This document shows, one piece after another, positions 55,043 to 64,000 of a stretch of DNA of 64,000 nt. A program made the position numbers and the translations under genes. The notes beneath the pieces are model-generated. The model did no database searches. It worked only from the letters and a program-made list of their open reading frames with translations, and was not told the DNA's origin. The number at the start of each line of letters is the position of its first letter. The stretch's first letter is position 1. Source of the stretch: Gelatiniphilus marinus (GTDB lineage Bacteria > Bacteroidota > Bacteroidia > Flavobacteriales > Flavobacteriaceae); the NCBI RefSeq assembly GCF_042678305.1, contig NZ_JBHUDT010000007.1; one strand, 5' to 3'.

Positions 55043-56698
55043 ATGAAAATAAAATTCATATTAATAACAATCCTAAGTGCTTTTTTAATACAAGGCTGCG
55101 ACGAGCAATTAGAAATAGCACAAGAAGACAACATTACTTCTGAAACCCTTTACGGTACACCAGCAGGTGCTTTAGCAGGATTAGCAGGGGCTTACAGTCG
55201 TGTAGTGGCCGTTTACAGAGAAGCAGTAATAAACGCTCAATATCCAACCAATTGGACAGATGAAGGATTATATAACAGAAAAGGGGCTCGCGATATGCGA
55301 AAAAATAACTTTACAGCATCAGAACCCATGTTAAGAGATATTTGGGGTACGTATTATGAAGGTATTTCGGCAGCAAACACCCTAATAGTGGGTCTTGAAA
55401 AATCGCCTTTAGAAACCCATGTAAAACAAGAGTTCACAGCTGAAGCACGGTTTTTAAGAGCATTTCTATATTTTGATGTGCAAAAAGCATTTGGAGGCAT
55501 CCAAGGTGTGCCTATGCCATTAGAAGAAACCAATAAGCAATTGTTGCCAAGAACACCAGGTATAGATGTATTTAAGCAAATTGTTGCAGATTTAGAGTTT
55601 GCAGAACAATATTTGCCTAACGCAGCCGAAACCGTGGGAGGAAGAGCCAGTAAAAGTGCCGCTAGAGGCTTGTTGGCCAGAGCATACTTATATATGGCAA
55701 GCGCGCCTTTTAATCAGGCTGGAGCTTACGAGAAGGCAAGAGATTGGAGTAAGAAGGTTATAGACGATTCTTACCACGAATTAAACCCTAGTTATGCCGA
55801 TATATTTAATGAATTGGCTAGAGGAAACTATGAAACCAAGGAAACATTATTTCAAATAGGATTTTCGTTTGCAGATTTAGACACCAATCAGTCCTCCAAA
55901 ATAGGTTCTGCTTTTGGGATAAAATTTGATGATGAAGCGTGTGGCAGTGGAGATGCTTTTAAAGGTAAAGGTTTTGGATTAACTTATGCTACCGTTAGTT
56001 TGGTTTTAAAATACAGAGCAGACCTGAATGACGAAAGAGGACTTTGGAACACACTGCCGTATTTTAATAAAAGAAACGATAATTGCCAATTGGGGCTTAT
56101 TAACAGCCAGTTTATGATTCCGGCATCAAAATATCGCAGATATCTAGAGCCTAATACAACCAATACAAGCTATGGGTCGCACCATTGGCCAGTGCTGCGT
56201 TTGTCAGAAATGTATTTAATATACGCCGAGGCGGTTAATAAAATAGCACCCGGCTCCAATGACGCATTGAATGCCGTTAACATGGTAAGAAATAGAGCTA
56301 ATGCTACACCATTAAACTCAATTTCAGATGGTGCAATTCAAGAAGAGCGCTTGTTGGAATTATGCTTTGAAGGGCATCGTAAATACGATTTGGTTCGATG
56401 GGGGTTGCTAGAGCAAAAGGTAAACGAAACCAAAACAACCATGGAAACCTTGGCTGCAGACCCTAATTTTAATAATGAAGATTGGGTAACCATGGGAACG
56501 TTTGAGCTAGGTCCTAACGATATTCCTATATTTGGCAATGTGCCTATAAACACCAGCCCAAGAAGAAACGTAATGAATGCTTCTTTTGATTTTTATGATG
56601 GCTATAATGATTTTGATGCAAGCAAGCATTATATTCTTCCTATTCCAGAGCAAGAATTGGGCGTAAATACAAACATAAAACAAACCACAGGTTGGTAA
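55043..56698 (+). CDS. SusD/RagB-like surface glycan-binding lipoprotein, PUL 2
   Basis: A 551-residue lipoprotein (FLIQGC lipobox near 19) with SusD family marks: ARFLRAFLYFDVQKAFGGI, ARGLLARAYLYMA, LRLSEMYLIYAEAVN, LCFEGHRKYDLVRWG and the closing LPIPEQE with TTGW. It pairs with the SusC-like transporter. It is followed after 133 bases by the DUF5017 lipoprotein. Confidence 0.95.
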   Translation: MKIKFILITILSAFLIQGCDEQLEIAQEDNITSETLYGTPAGALAGLAGAYSRVVAVYREAVINAQYPTNWTDEGLYNRKGARDMRKNNFTASEPMLRDIWGTYYEGISAANTLIVGLEKSPLETHVKQEFTAEARFLRAFLYFDVQKAFGGIQGVPMPLEETNKQLLPRTPGIDVFKQIVADLEFAEQYLPNAAETVGGRASKSAARGLLARAYLYMASAPFNQAGAYEKARDWSKKVIDDSYHELNPSYADIFNELARGNYETKETLFQIGFSFADLDTNQSSKIGSAFGIKFDDEACGSGDAFKGKGFGLTYATVSLVLKYRADLNDERGLWNTLPYFNKRNDNCQLGLINSQFMIPASKYRRYLEPNTTNTSYGSHHWPVLRLSEMYLIYAEAVNKIAPGSNDALNAVNMVRNRANATPLNSISDGAIQEERLLELCFEGHRKYDLVRWGLLEQKVNETKTTMETLAADPNFNNEDWVTMGTFELGPNDIPIFGNVPINTSPRRNVMNASFDFYDGYNDFDASKHYILPIPEQELGVNTNIKQTTGW

Positions 56699-56831
56699 TC
56701 ATACCAAATGAATTTTAAAATGATTTATAATAAATTCGAATTATGTTTTCTTTAGATGATATAGAAGCGGATTTAATCAATTATTTTGAAGTTTATATTG
56801 GTGTAAATAATAATAACTAAAAAATTACAAA

Positions 56832-57779
56832 ATGAAAAAAGCAGTTTATGTATTAACAATGTTGCTTCTAATAAGCTTTACATTCCAGAGTTGCGAAGAT
56901 CAAGAAGAAGTAACCGCTCCAGATTTTGAAGTTACTTTTAATACCACTGTAAAAGTGGGCGAACCCGTAGAGTTTAAAGTAATAAATGCACCTAATTTTT
57001 TATATTTTTATGCAGGCGATTTCGAGCATCAGTATAAATATAGAGACCGTACCAATGCCGAAGGCACCGTAACCATGTCTTTTTTAAATTCCCAAAAATG
57101 GGGTTTGGGCGATAATAAATCTGGGCTACTAACTGTTTGGTATTCAAGAGATTACGATGGTAGTGGTACTGCTGAAGGGGTAGGTAATGCCTCTTGGACA
57201 GAGATTTCAGATCGATTTAATATCTCCACCCTATACGATTTTACGCTACAAGAATCAGGTGTAGTGGACATAACAGATTTGGCTGATGGAAACCCTATTT
57301 ATTTCGCATTCAAATATTTTTGCGACAACACCGCCACAAGACCAGCAGAATGGTATTTAGATGCCCTTAATATACAAATGGATGTAGCCGATGCACCAGC
57401 ACCACTTACCGTGGCCACAGAAAAAGAGCCAGGGTTTAAGCCTGTTGATGTTCAAGGTGTCGATGGTCGTTGGAACGCCAATAAATGGTACTGGGACAGC
57501 AGTAAAGGAAGCGACGGTTTATGGAGAATGCGCGGCCAAGTTAAGGTGTCCGGAAGCTGGATAACCAACGAAGATTGGTTAATTACCAATGCCATTAATT
57601 TAACAAAAGTTGCACCAGACAAAGGAGAGGCCTTAAAAACATATTCTGAAAAACTAGACACTTTTCAATACACTTACACAAAAGCAGGCACCTATACCCT
57701 AACTTTTATTGGTAACAACGAAACCATACACGGGCAACAAGAAAAAATTCAAGAATACACCATTACCGTAACAGATTAA
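56832..57779 (+). CDS. DUF5017-type surface lipoprotein
   Basis: A 315-residue lipoprotein (TFQSC lipobox near 20). It resembles the DUF5017 family found directly after SusD genes: an N-terminal PKD-like part (about 30-110, VKVGEPVEFKV) and a beta-sandwich (about 115-230) with DITDLADGNPIYFAFKYFCD and EWYLDALNIQ. It probably binds glycan at the cell surface. The middle pattern (D-I/L-S/T ... AFKY ... Y-I/L-D-V/A) is also seen in the modules at 40865 and 58012. A terminator hairpin follows about 20 bases after the stop. Confidence 0.8.
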   Translation: MKKAVYVLTMLLLISFTFQSCEDQEEVTAPDFEVTFNTTVKVGEPVEFKVINAPNFLYFYAGDFEHQYKYRDRTNAEGTVTMSFLNSQKWGLGDNKSGLLTVWYSRDYDGSGTAEGVGNASWTEISDRFNISTLYDFTLQESGVVDITDLADGNPIYFAFKYFCDNTATRPAEWYLDALNIQMDVADAPAPLTVATEKEPGFKPVDVQGVDGRWNANKWYWDSSKGSDGLWRMRGQVKVSGSWITNEDWLITNAINLTKVAPDKGEALKTYSEKLDTFQYTYTKAGTYTLTFIGNNETIHGQQEKIQEYTITVTD

Positions 57780-57799
57780 ATAAACCACTTGTTTATACA

Positions 57800-57852
57800 T
57801 CCCTAAAACGCTATAATAACATAGGTTTTAGGGATTTTTTTTGTGAATAAGC
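57800..57852 (+). terminator. Terminator after the SusCD-DUF5017 genes
   Basis: A perfect 10-bp stem (TCCCTAAAAC and its complement, 57800-57809 and 57835-57844) is followed by eight T bases. It should end or attenuate the SusC transcript before the enzyme genes. Confidence 0.85.
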
Positions 57853-58011
57853 AAACTAATGGTTGTTAAACACGGCACGTTTATTTTATATTGGCTAATA
57901 AAACCCCTCTTTTTGAACAGCCAACCCTTTATTTAAATAATTAATTCTACTTAGTTTTATAAAAATCAAACTAATATCAGAAAACAATAAACAATTAAAT
58001 ATTTTATTATT

Positions 58012-59484
58012 ATGAAAAAAACTACTTTACAATTAATGTTGTTTCTAACCTTAGGGCTGTTTGCATTTTCAATCAGCGCGCAAACAATTTACTACGAAGA
58101 TTTTAGGTACGAGAATGAAGGCAGAGGATTTACCGTACAAAAAGTGGCCTTAGGAGGTCAAGCTGCAAACCAAGTTGGTAAAAGAGTAAGCGACGTTGTT
58201 GATGCTTCAGATTCTAGTCCTGCTTTTAATGAAAGCTCTAGACCAGCAAATAGAATACCTAATGGTGCTGTAAGACAGCAACGAACCATTGCGTTTACTA
58301 ATACAAGTGGGTCTCCAGCTGACACTAATTACGAAATAGAAGCGTGGGCATTAATGACAAGCCAAGACCTTTCGTCTGCAAATGCTCCCAAAGTGTCGTT
58401 TTGGACCCAGCAACGTTATGTTGTTGGTGGTGGTGCAGCACTTACAGTTTGGGTTTCTGAAGACTATTCTCACGGAAGCGCCCCAAATACAGCCACTTGG
58501 ACTAATGAAACCGCTAATATTACTGGTGCCATTGCAACTTCTGGAGTATCTCCTCAAACCTATGTTTTTGGCGAGTTAGATTTGTCAGCATATACCGGTA
58601 ACTCTGTAACGGTAGCATTTAAAATGGAAACAGATAATTCGCCCTTTAATTCTGGTGTTAGCCAGCATGGAACATTTTATATTTCAGATGTAAGGTTTGA
58701 TGCGGCACTAGAAGATGTTGCTAACGGTGCATTTTCTGCTTTAAACACGAGTTCGTCTGGGCAAACAAACATATTTAACACGCCTAGTGCTTCAATGTCC
58801 GATTCTAATTTTTCAAACACATCAAAATGGGCAGATGTTTTAACAACAGCCACATCGGTTCCTAGGTTGGCAAATGGCGTATTGATACCAATTGGAGAAG
58901 GTTACAAATTTGAAGTGGCTAGTAAATATAATCCAATTGCAGTTACCCAAGTAAGATATGTGTTGGCAAACGGTACATCTAATAAAGGTGCGCCAGATGA
59001 GTCTCAATGGATTGTTCAAGGAAGTAACGATGATACCAATTGGGACGATTTAAGTGCCGCAGTTGGTATGTTTAGTGGAAATAGTGGTGCTGGAAGCGAA
59101 TACCCCATAACGTTAACAACATCACAGGCTTATAGGTACTATCGTTTTGTCTTGTCTAAAGCCTGGACACCCAATTCAAACTTTACAGCTTTGCAGCAAT
59201 TAGACTTTACGGTAGACAATTCAGTTTTATCTACTGCCAATAATAAGTTAAGTCAAGCTTTAAAAGTGTATCCTAACCCTACAAACAGTATTTTAAATAT
59301 AGGTACAAAAAGCACAAATGTTAACATAAAAAATGTAAAGCTTATTGATATTACCGGTAAAGTAATTTACTCAAATACCAATGCTAAACCCATAAATGTA
59401 AAAAACTATTCTAAAGGGTTATACCTCTTAAGGCTAGAATCTCAAGAAGGTGGCGTTTTAACTAAAAAAGTTGTTTTAAAATAG
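58012..59484 (+). CDS. Secreted binding-module protein with T9SS tail
   Basis: A 490-residue exported protein. A signal peptide (ending SISAQ near 24) precedes a beta-rich module (about 25-235; IYYEDFRYENEGRGFTV, VSFWTQQRY, GTFYISDVRF) clearly homologous to residues 550-760 of the beta-helix protein at 40865. A discoidin-like domain (about 245-410, QWIVQGSNDDTNWDDL, YRYYRFVLSK) and a T9SS type A tail (VYPNPTNS near 423, final KKVVLK) follow. No catalytic motif is recognised, so it is probably a secreted carbohydrate-binding protein of PUL 2. It is flanked by terminators on both sides and so is probably its own transcription unit. Confidence 0.8.
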   Translation: MKKTTLQLMLFLTLGLFAFSISAQTIYYEDFRYENEGRGFTVQKVALGGQAANQVGKRVSDVVDASDSSPAFNESSRPANRIPNGAVRQQRTIAFTNTSGSPADTNYEIEAWALMTSQDLSSANAPKVSFWTQQRYVVGGGAALTVWVSEDYSHGSAPNTATWTNETANITGAIATSGVSPQTYVFGELDLSAYTGNSVTVAFKMETDNSPFNSGVSQHGTFYISDVRFDAALEDVANGAFSALNTSSSGQTNIFNTPSASMSDSNFSNTSKWADVLTTATSVPRLANGVLIPIGEGYKFEVASKYNPIAVTQVRYVLANGTSNKGAPDESQWIVQGSNDDTNWDDLSAAVGMFSGNSGAGSEYPITLTTSQAYRYYRFVLSKAWTPNSNFTALQQLDFTVDNSVLSTANNKLSQALKVYPNPTNSILNIGTKSTNVNIKNVKLIDITGKVIYSNTNAKPINVKNYSKGLYLLRLESQEGGVLTKKVVLK

Positions 59485-59522
59485 TATTTAAAAAAACAAT
59501 TTATAGTTTTCCAAAAAAAAGG

Positions 59523-59560
59523 CCTCAACTGCATAGTTTTAATGTAGTTGAGGTTTTTTT
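59523..59560 (+). terminator. Terminator after the binding-module gene
   Basis: A 12-bp stem with one mismatch (CCTCAACTGCAT against ATGTAGTTGAGG) is followed by a run of seven T bases, with an A run on the other side. Confidence 0.85.
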
Positions 59561-59701
59561 ATAAACTAAATACTCTTAAAATGAACAGCTATAACCACCT
59601 TAATGAACAACCATACCCACAGCCTTCCCTTTTTTATTAATCATCTTTGTTACTGGGCTTCGTATATTTAAGAAGACTTAAACACTAATATAATTTTTAA
59701 A

Positions 59702-60946
59702 ATGAATAAAACCATGCGATTTAAAATGCTTCTTCTAATCGGTCTAATAAGTTTTGTAGGCTGTAAAAATTCAAATAAAACTAATAAAACCGAAACAATT
59801 TCTGTTTCAGAAAATACAATCGATATAGATTTACAAAAACAAATAAACGATTGCATAAATCAACTTGAAATTGCAGTTCCTAAACTAACAGACCTTACAA
59901 AACACCCGCGTTTAATCGATACCGATTCAACCGAATGGAAACAGGTAAACAACCATAAATTAATTTGGACCTCTGGTTTTTATCCCGGTGTGTTGTGGTA
60001 TGCTTACAATGTAACAGGAAACAAACGCTGGAAAGACGAAGCCATAAAACGTACCGAGGTTTTCGAAGATTTTAAAAACATTACAGAGCACCACGATATT
60101 GGTTTTATGATGTTTCCTGCCTATGGCCTGGGTTACCAAATTGGAGATAAAAAAGAATATAAAGATATCTTATTAACATCAGCTGCGTCTTTGGCATCAC
60201 GGTTTAACCCCAAAGTAGGCACCATAAGATCTTGGTCCAACAAAATGCATCCGCGTTGGCAACAGCATATTACAATTATAGACAATATGTTAAATTTAGA
60301 ATTACTCTTTTGGGCCGCTAAAAACGGAGGCGATAAAAAGTTTTACGATATTGCTGTAAAGCATTCTGAAACCACAATGAAAAACCATTTTAGAGACGAT
60401 TTAACCTCGTGGCACGTTTTAGAGTACGACTCAATTAATGGCAATATACTAAATAGGCACACCAAGCAAGGTTATGCCGATGACAGCCGTTGGTCGCGCG
60501 GGCAAGCATGGGGCGTGTATGGCTACATTATGGTTTACAAAGAAACTAAAGATAAAAAGTTTTTAGACTTTGCTAAAAAAATAACCGATAAGTATTTAGA
60601 TCTCTTGCCCGAAGATATGGTGCCTGCCTGGGATTTTGATGTTCAAAACGACCCAAAAGAAGAAAAAGATGCCTCGGCAGCAGCTATTGTTGCCTCGGCA
60701 TTACTAGATTTAAGCACTTTGGTTGAAGATAAAGCAGACCAAGATCGCTATTACAATGCGGCCGTAAAAATGCTGAAATCTTTAGGGTCTGAAAATTATT
60801 CTGCCGTTGGTAAAGCCGATTCGTTTTTATTGCATTCAACCGGAGCCAAATCATTAGGTCACGAAATAGATGTGGCATTAATTTATGCAGACTACTATTA
60901 CATTGAAGCCTTATCGAGATTAAAAAAATTAAAAGCTAAAAAGTAA
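59702..60946 (+). CDS. GH88 unsaturated glucuronyl hydrolase
   Basis: A 414-residue predicted lipoprotein (FVGC lipobox near 21). The (alpha/alpha)6 barrel of family GH88 is recognised by GFYPGVLWYAYN, HHDIGFMMFPAYGLGY (Asp132), IDNMLNLELLFWAAK (Asp194) and DDSRWSRGQAWGVYGY. The two Asp residues correspond to the catalytic pair of unsaturated glucuronyl hydrolases. The enzyme hydrates and cleaves the unsaturated uronate at the non-reducing end of lyase products. The product feeds KduI. It begins an enzyme cluster with the sulfatase 8 bases downstream. Confidence 0.93.
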   Translation: MNKTMRFKMLLLIGLISFVGCKNSNKTNKTETISVSENTIDIDLQKQINDCINQLEIAVPKLTDLTKHPRLIDTDSTEWKQVNNHKLIWTSGFYPGVLWYAYNVTGNKRWKDEAIKRTEVFEDFKNITEHHDIGFMMFPAYGLGYQIGDKKEYKDILLTSAASLASRFNPKVGTIRSWSNKMHPRWQQHITIIDNMLNLELLFWAAKNGGDKKFYDIAVKHSETTMKNHFRDDLTSWHVLEYDSINGNILNRHTKQGYADDSRWSRGQAWGVYGYIMVYKETKDKKFLDFAKKITDKYLDLLPEDMVPAWDFDVQNDPKEEKDASAAAIVASALLDLSTLVEDKADQDRYYNAAVKMLKSLGSENYSAVGKADSFLLHSTGAKSLGHEIDVALIYADYYYIEALSRLKKLKAKK

Positions 60947-60954
60947 ATTTTAAT

Positions 60955-62457
60955 ATGTTTAAAATGAATTGTTTAAAGGTTTTTTCGCTGGTTTTTATAG
61001 CAATAACTTTAGTTTCTTGTAAATCGGATTCCAAATCCGAAGCAACCAAAAACGAGAAACCCAACATCTTGTTTATTTTTCCCGATCAGTTCAGAAATGC
61101 ATCGGTTGCCATTAATAATCAAGATCCGGTTTACACGCCCAATTTAGATAAATTGGGTAAAGAAGGTATGGTAATTTCCAACGCCATTAGCAACTATCCA
61201 TTGTGCAGTCCATATCGCGGGATGTTAATGACGGGCAAGTTGCCATACAATAATTCGGTGCTTAGCAATGCCAATTCCAATCGCTATAAATACAACAATT
61301 CTTGGCGAAAGGAGGATATAAGTATTTCTGATGTTTTGGTAAAAAACGGTTACGATGCCGGTTATGTTGGCAAGCTGCATTTGCGTTCGCCAAAGCCCAT
61401 TCCTGGTAAAGATACTGTGCTTTGGGACGCCTATCAACCTAAAGAATTGCGCCACGGTTTCAACTTCTGGTACGCCTACGGCACTTTCGATCAGCACAAC
61501 ACACCGCACTATTGGATAAACGATGCCAAAGAAGACGAATTGACTTATGTAAACGAGTGGTCGCCAAAACACGAAGCCGATGTGATTATCGATTATATTA
61601 AAAACCCATCAGCCAAAACCCGAAGCGCTAATAAGCCTTTTGCCTTATTTTGGTCTGTAAATCCACCGCATCCGCCGTATCAATATGTGCCGGAAAAATA
61701 TTTAAAACATTACAGCGATAAAACATTAGATGAATTGTTAGTTAGAGATAATGTAAATTTAGATACCGATGCCGAAGATCTGGCCTTTCATTCTGGCGCC
61801 ACAAGAAAGCGAACCCATTTAGCCAAAGAGCATGTACGAAACCATTTCGCTATGGTTACCGGTGTTGATGAGCAAATAGGGCGGGTTTTAAAAACTTTAA
61901 AAGACGAAGGTTTAGAAGAAAACACCATAGTTGTTATTACTTCAGATCATGGTGAGATGATGGGAAGCCACGGGTTAATGTCTAAAAACGTTTGGTTTGA
62001 AGAATCTATAAATGTGCCTTTCATTATAAAATGGCCAAAGAAAATTAAAGCAAATCAAAAAAGCGATTTAATAGTTAGTGCCACCGATATTATGCCAACA
62101 CTGTTAAATTTAGTAGAAGCAACAGATGGTATTCCAACTAATTTAGATGGTCAAGATTTATCATCAATCCTTTTAAAGGACCAAGGCGACAAGCCCACAT
62201 CGGCACTGTATTATTTTATTTTAGAAGGCCAACCACAATCGGGGCACCGCGGTATTAGAACCCACAAATATACTTACGTAATTACCATAGATAGTAATAA
62301 TGTGGAACGCAAGTTTTTATACAATAACGAAAACGACCCATATCAATTAACCAACCTAATTGGTAAAGATGATGCCAATGAAAAAAGATTGCACGCAGAA
62401 TTACTTAAAAACTTAAAGGAAAAGAAGGATCCTTGGTTAGATAAATACCAAAAATAA
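60955..62457 (+). CDS. Type I (formylglycine-dependent) sulfatase lipoprotein
   Basis: A 500-residue lipoprotein (LVSC lipobox near 22; ATG at 60964 is an alternative start). The sulfatase signature is CSPYRGMLMTGK, with Cys84 the residue converted to formylglycine. Metal-site elements are FPDQ near 42 and ITSDHGEMMG further on. It is an arylsulfatase-type S1 family enzyme that removes sulfate from oligosaccharides in the periplasm or at the surface. It needs a formylglycine-generating or anaerobic maturase encoded elsewhere. Regiospecificity cannot be read from the sequence. The gene is tightly packed between GH88 and the lipoprotein gene that follows. Confidence 0.93.
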   Translation: MFKMNCLKVFSLVFIAITLVSCKSDSKSEATKNEKPNILFIFPDQFRNASVAINNQDPVYTPNLDKLGKEGMVISNAISNYPLCSPYRGMLMTGKLPYNNSVLSNANSNRYKYNNSWRKEDISISDVLVKNGYDAGYVGKLHLRSPKPIPGKDTVLWDAYQPKELRHGFNFWYAYGTFDQHNTPHYWINDAKEDELTYVNEWSPKHEADVIIDYIKNPSAKTRSANKPFALFWSVNPPHPPYQYVPEKYLKHYSDKTLDELLVRDNVNLDTDAEDLAFHSGATRKRTHLAKEHVRNHFAMVTGVDEQIGRVLKTLKDEGLEENTIVVITSDHGEMMGSHGLMSKNVWFEESINVPFIIKWPKKIKANQKSDLIVSATDIMPTLLNLVEATDGIPTNLDGQDLSSILLKDQGDKPTSALYYFILEGQPQSGHRGIRTHKYTYVITIDSNNVERKFLYNNENDPYQLTNLIGKDDANEKRLHAELLKNLKEKKDPWLDKYQK

Positions 62458-62464
62458 TTAAATA

Positions 62465-63250
62465 ATGAAATTGAGTGTATTTCATTTTTTTTCTAGTATA
62501 GACAAATCATTTATAGCTATTAAATTATGCACTCTAATAGTATTTGTATTACTTTTTGCTGGCAGTTGTATAAAAAAGGGTAATTCGGCAACCGCTTATA
62601 AAAGCAATTTTAATACCACAACTACAAGTTCTATAGACGCAACAGAATATTGGTCCAAAAATCCACAAGATTGGCAAATTTCAAGCCACGGAATAGAATG
62701 TTTGGTAAGTAACGAATCTCGAAAAATCCAATTGTTAACAAGACAATTGGGAACACAAGAGGGCAATTTGGAAATGACGGTACGGTTAGGTTTTTATAAC
62801 AACAAAATTTCTAGTTTAAATAATAATTGGGCGGGTTTTAATTTGGGGTCGAAAGACAGGGTATTAAATTTTAATAACAAAACAGAATATAAACAAGGCA
62901 TAAATATTGGTGTGTGTACAAATGGATCGTTGTTTATCGGTGCTCCAAGTCCAAATCATAAAAACGAAAATATTGTTGCGGCCTTAAAAAAAGGTATCGA
63001 TTTAAACGTGTTAATATCAAAAGAAACAAATGGTTATGCCATCAATTTTTCAGTGCTCGAAATAGAAAAGGGTGAGGTTTTGGGGCATATTTCAAAAAAA
63101 AATATAACATCGGATAAATTTATTGGAAACCTGGAATTGGTAAGTAATTTTGTAACTGGCAAACCCAACAAGGTAAACCCGACAAAAAGCGTTTGGTTTA
63201 AAGATTGGGAAATTAAGGGAACCAAAGTTGTTAGGTTAAAAGATAAATAA
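62465..63250 (+). CDS. Lipoprotein of unknown function, concanavalin-like fold suspected
   Basis: A 261-residue predicted lipoprotein with an unusually long N-region and a lipobox LLFAGSC near 35. The body is beta-rich (YWSKNPQDWQISSHGIECL, NLEMTVRLGFYNN, WAGFNLGSKD), reminiscent of LamG/concanavalin-like modules. I recall similar modules fused before phosphatase-like domains in PULs, but here it stands alone. No catalytic motif is recognised. It sits 7 bases after the sulfatase stop and before the lyase gene, so it probably shares their transcript and binds the same polymer. Confidence 0.65.
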   Translation: MKLSVFHFFSSIDKSFIAIKLCTLIVFVLLFAGSCIKKGNSATAYKSNFNTTTTSSIDATEYWSKNPQDWQISSHGIECLVSNESRKIQLLTRQLGTQEGNLEMTVRLGFYNNKISSLNNNWAGFNLGSKDRVLNFNNKTEYKQGINIGVCTNGSLFIGAPSPNHKNENIVAALKKGIDLNVLISKETNGYAINFSVLEIEKGEVLGHISKKNITSDKFIGNLELVSNFVTGKPNKVNPTKSVWFKDWEIKGTKVVRLKDK

Positions 63251-63322
63251 ATCTGAATTTAAAGCTTCAGGAATGGTAAAAAAAGCTTAAATATTTAGTT
63301 TAATAAAAAAAAAGACGGGCAA

Positions 63323-64000
63323 ATGGCAAAATTAAAATGCTTTTCAAATAAAATAAAATCAATTCTGTTTTTAATGGGGCTGTTTATAAATGTAAGTTAT
63401 GCACAAGATAATAAACCTGCTGTGGAATCTTTTGAAGATGAAAAGGTTTTAAATCAATACAAAGCATCAAACAGTAATTTATCGACAAGCGATGCCCATT
63501 TTAAATTTGGTAATAAAGCGCTGCAATGGACTTGGGCAGACAAAGCTTCGTTTGAAACCTCAAACTTTAAATTTTTAACACAAGATGAAAGCCCGCTAGC
63601 TTACGGCGACCATTTTCCTGCAAGCCCAACACTGCAAATGGACATTTATAACCAAAAACCTCAAAACGAAACCATTACCATTTCTTATGAAAAAGCTGGA
63701 AAAAAAGAAGTTTGGTTCGATATTACATTAAACTTTAAAGGCTGGCGCACCATTTGGGTACCTTTTTACGAAATGCAAGGTAATGCGCCAAAAAAAGGAG
63801 CTGCTGTAAATTACGATGTATTTAAAATTTCAACAAGCTCAAAAAGCGGCACCTTATTTTTTGACGATATTATTTTTTCGCAATATCAGGATGACAGGCA
63901 CCAATACCCCGATGAAATTGTACCCTTCATAAAATCGAATTTAGATTTAGGCAAAGACCATTGGATGCCCTTAATAAGCAACTACAACCGCATTAAAAAC
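63323..64000 (+). CDS. Chondroitinase ABC-like lyase, N-terminal part (runs off window)
   Basis: An open frame of 226 codons from the ATG at 63323 to the window end. A signal peptide (ending NVSYAQ near 32) is followed by a jelly-roll like the N-terminal domain of chondroitin sulfate ABC lyase: ESFEDEKVLNQYKASNS, GNKALQWTWADKASF, FKGWRTIWVPFYEM and LFFDDIIFSQYQDDRHQYPD. The catalytic (alpha/alpha) domain lies outside the window, so family membership (PL8-like) and activity are inferred. A GAG lyase fits the GH88, sulfatase and kdu genes of the same locus. Confidence 0.75.
   Translation, partial: MAKLKCFSNKIKSILFLMGLFINVSYAQDNKPAVESFEDEKVLNQYKASNSNLSTSDAHFKFGNKALQWTWADKASFETSNFKFLTQDESPLAYGDHFPASPTLQMDIYNQKPQNETITISYEKAGKKEVWFDITLNFKGWRTIWVPFYEMQGNAPKKGAAVNYDVFKISTSSKSGTLFFDDIIFSQYQDDRHQYPDEIVPFIKSNLDLGKDHWMPLISNYNRIKN

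Noticed and set aside
56743..56820. A 25-codon open frame (start MFSLDDIEADL) between the SusD and DUF5017 genes
   Set aside because: It is very short, ends in a run of Asn codons and matches nothing I recognise. It is more likely leader sequence.

Overview
The window comes from an AT-rich genome of the Bacteroidota, most likely a marine member of the Flavobacteriaceae. The evidence is two SusC/SusD pairs, two hybrid two-component systems (HTCS), several type IX secretion (T9SS) C-terminal sorting tails, TANNTTTG-type -7 boxes and almost no Shine-Dalgarno sequences. I see no rRNA, tRNA, CRISPR array or insertion sequence.

Bases 1-7,967 (minus strand) hold three tandem secreted paralogues with GEVED repeats. 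Two carry an exo-alpha-sialidase (GH33-like) domain, the leftmost running off the window; the third has lost the sialidase. Bases 7,968-13,900 (minus) hold a large TlpA-like thioredoxin protein and a LytS/LytTR two-component pair. The response regulator is split by a -1 frameshift that falls exactly on a dnaX-type A AAA AAG heptamer. Near-identical candidate LytTR direct repeats lie upstream of both the TlpA-like gene and the kinase gene. Bases 14,095-18,000 (minus) hold a GMC oxidoreductase, its gluconate dehydrogenase subunit 3-like partner and a metzincin-like lipoprotein protease with a discoidin domain.

Bases 18,099-43,414 are polysaccharide utilization locus (PUL) 1. A divergent HTCS regulator and a decayed oxidoreductase gene precede SusC, SusD and two discoidin-bearing surface lipoproteins. 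Two very large Asp-box propeller proteins follow, then a fibronectin-like lipoprotein, a DUF3472 protein and a secreted beta-helix protein. Bases 43,549-64,000 are PUL 2. A minus-strand operon (kduI, kduD, DUF4861) diverges from lacI-HTCS across a 26-bp perfect palindrome. It is followed by SusC, SusD, a DUF5017 lipoprotein, a secreted binding-module protein, GH88, a sulfatase, a lipoprotein and the start of a chondroitinase ABC-like lyase.

Read together, PUL 2 is a pathway for a sulfated, uronic-acid-containing polymer, probably glycosaminoglycan-like. The lyase makes unsaturated oligomers, the sulfatase removes sulfate, GH88 releases the unsaturated uronate, and KduI/KduD convert it to 2-keto-3-deoxygluconate. 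PUL 1 mostly encodes binding and surface proteins plus one candidate lyase. The sialidases and metalloprotease suggest, without proving it, growth on glycoprotein-rich material. The points most worth checking are the possible programmed frameshift in the LytTR regulator with its predicted operators, a roughly 210-residue module shared by a beta-helix protein and a secreted protein of the other PUL, and the operator shared by kduI and lacI.
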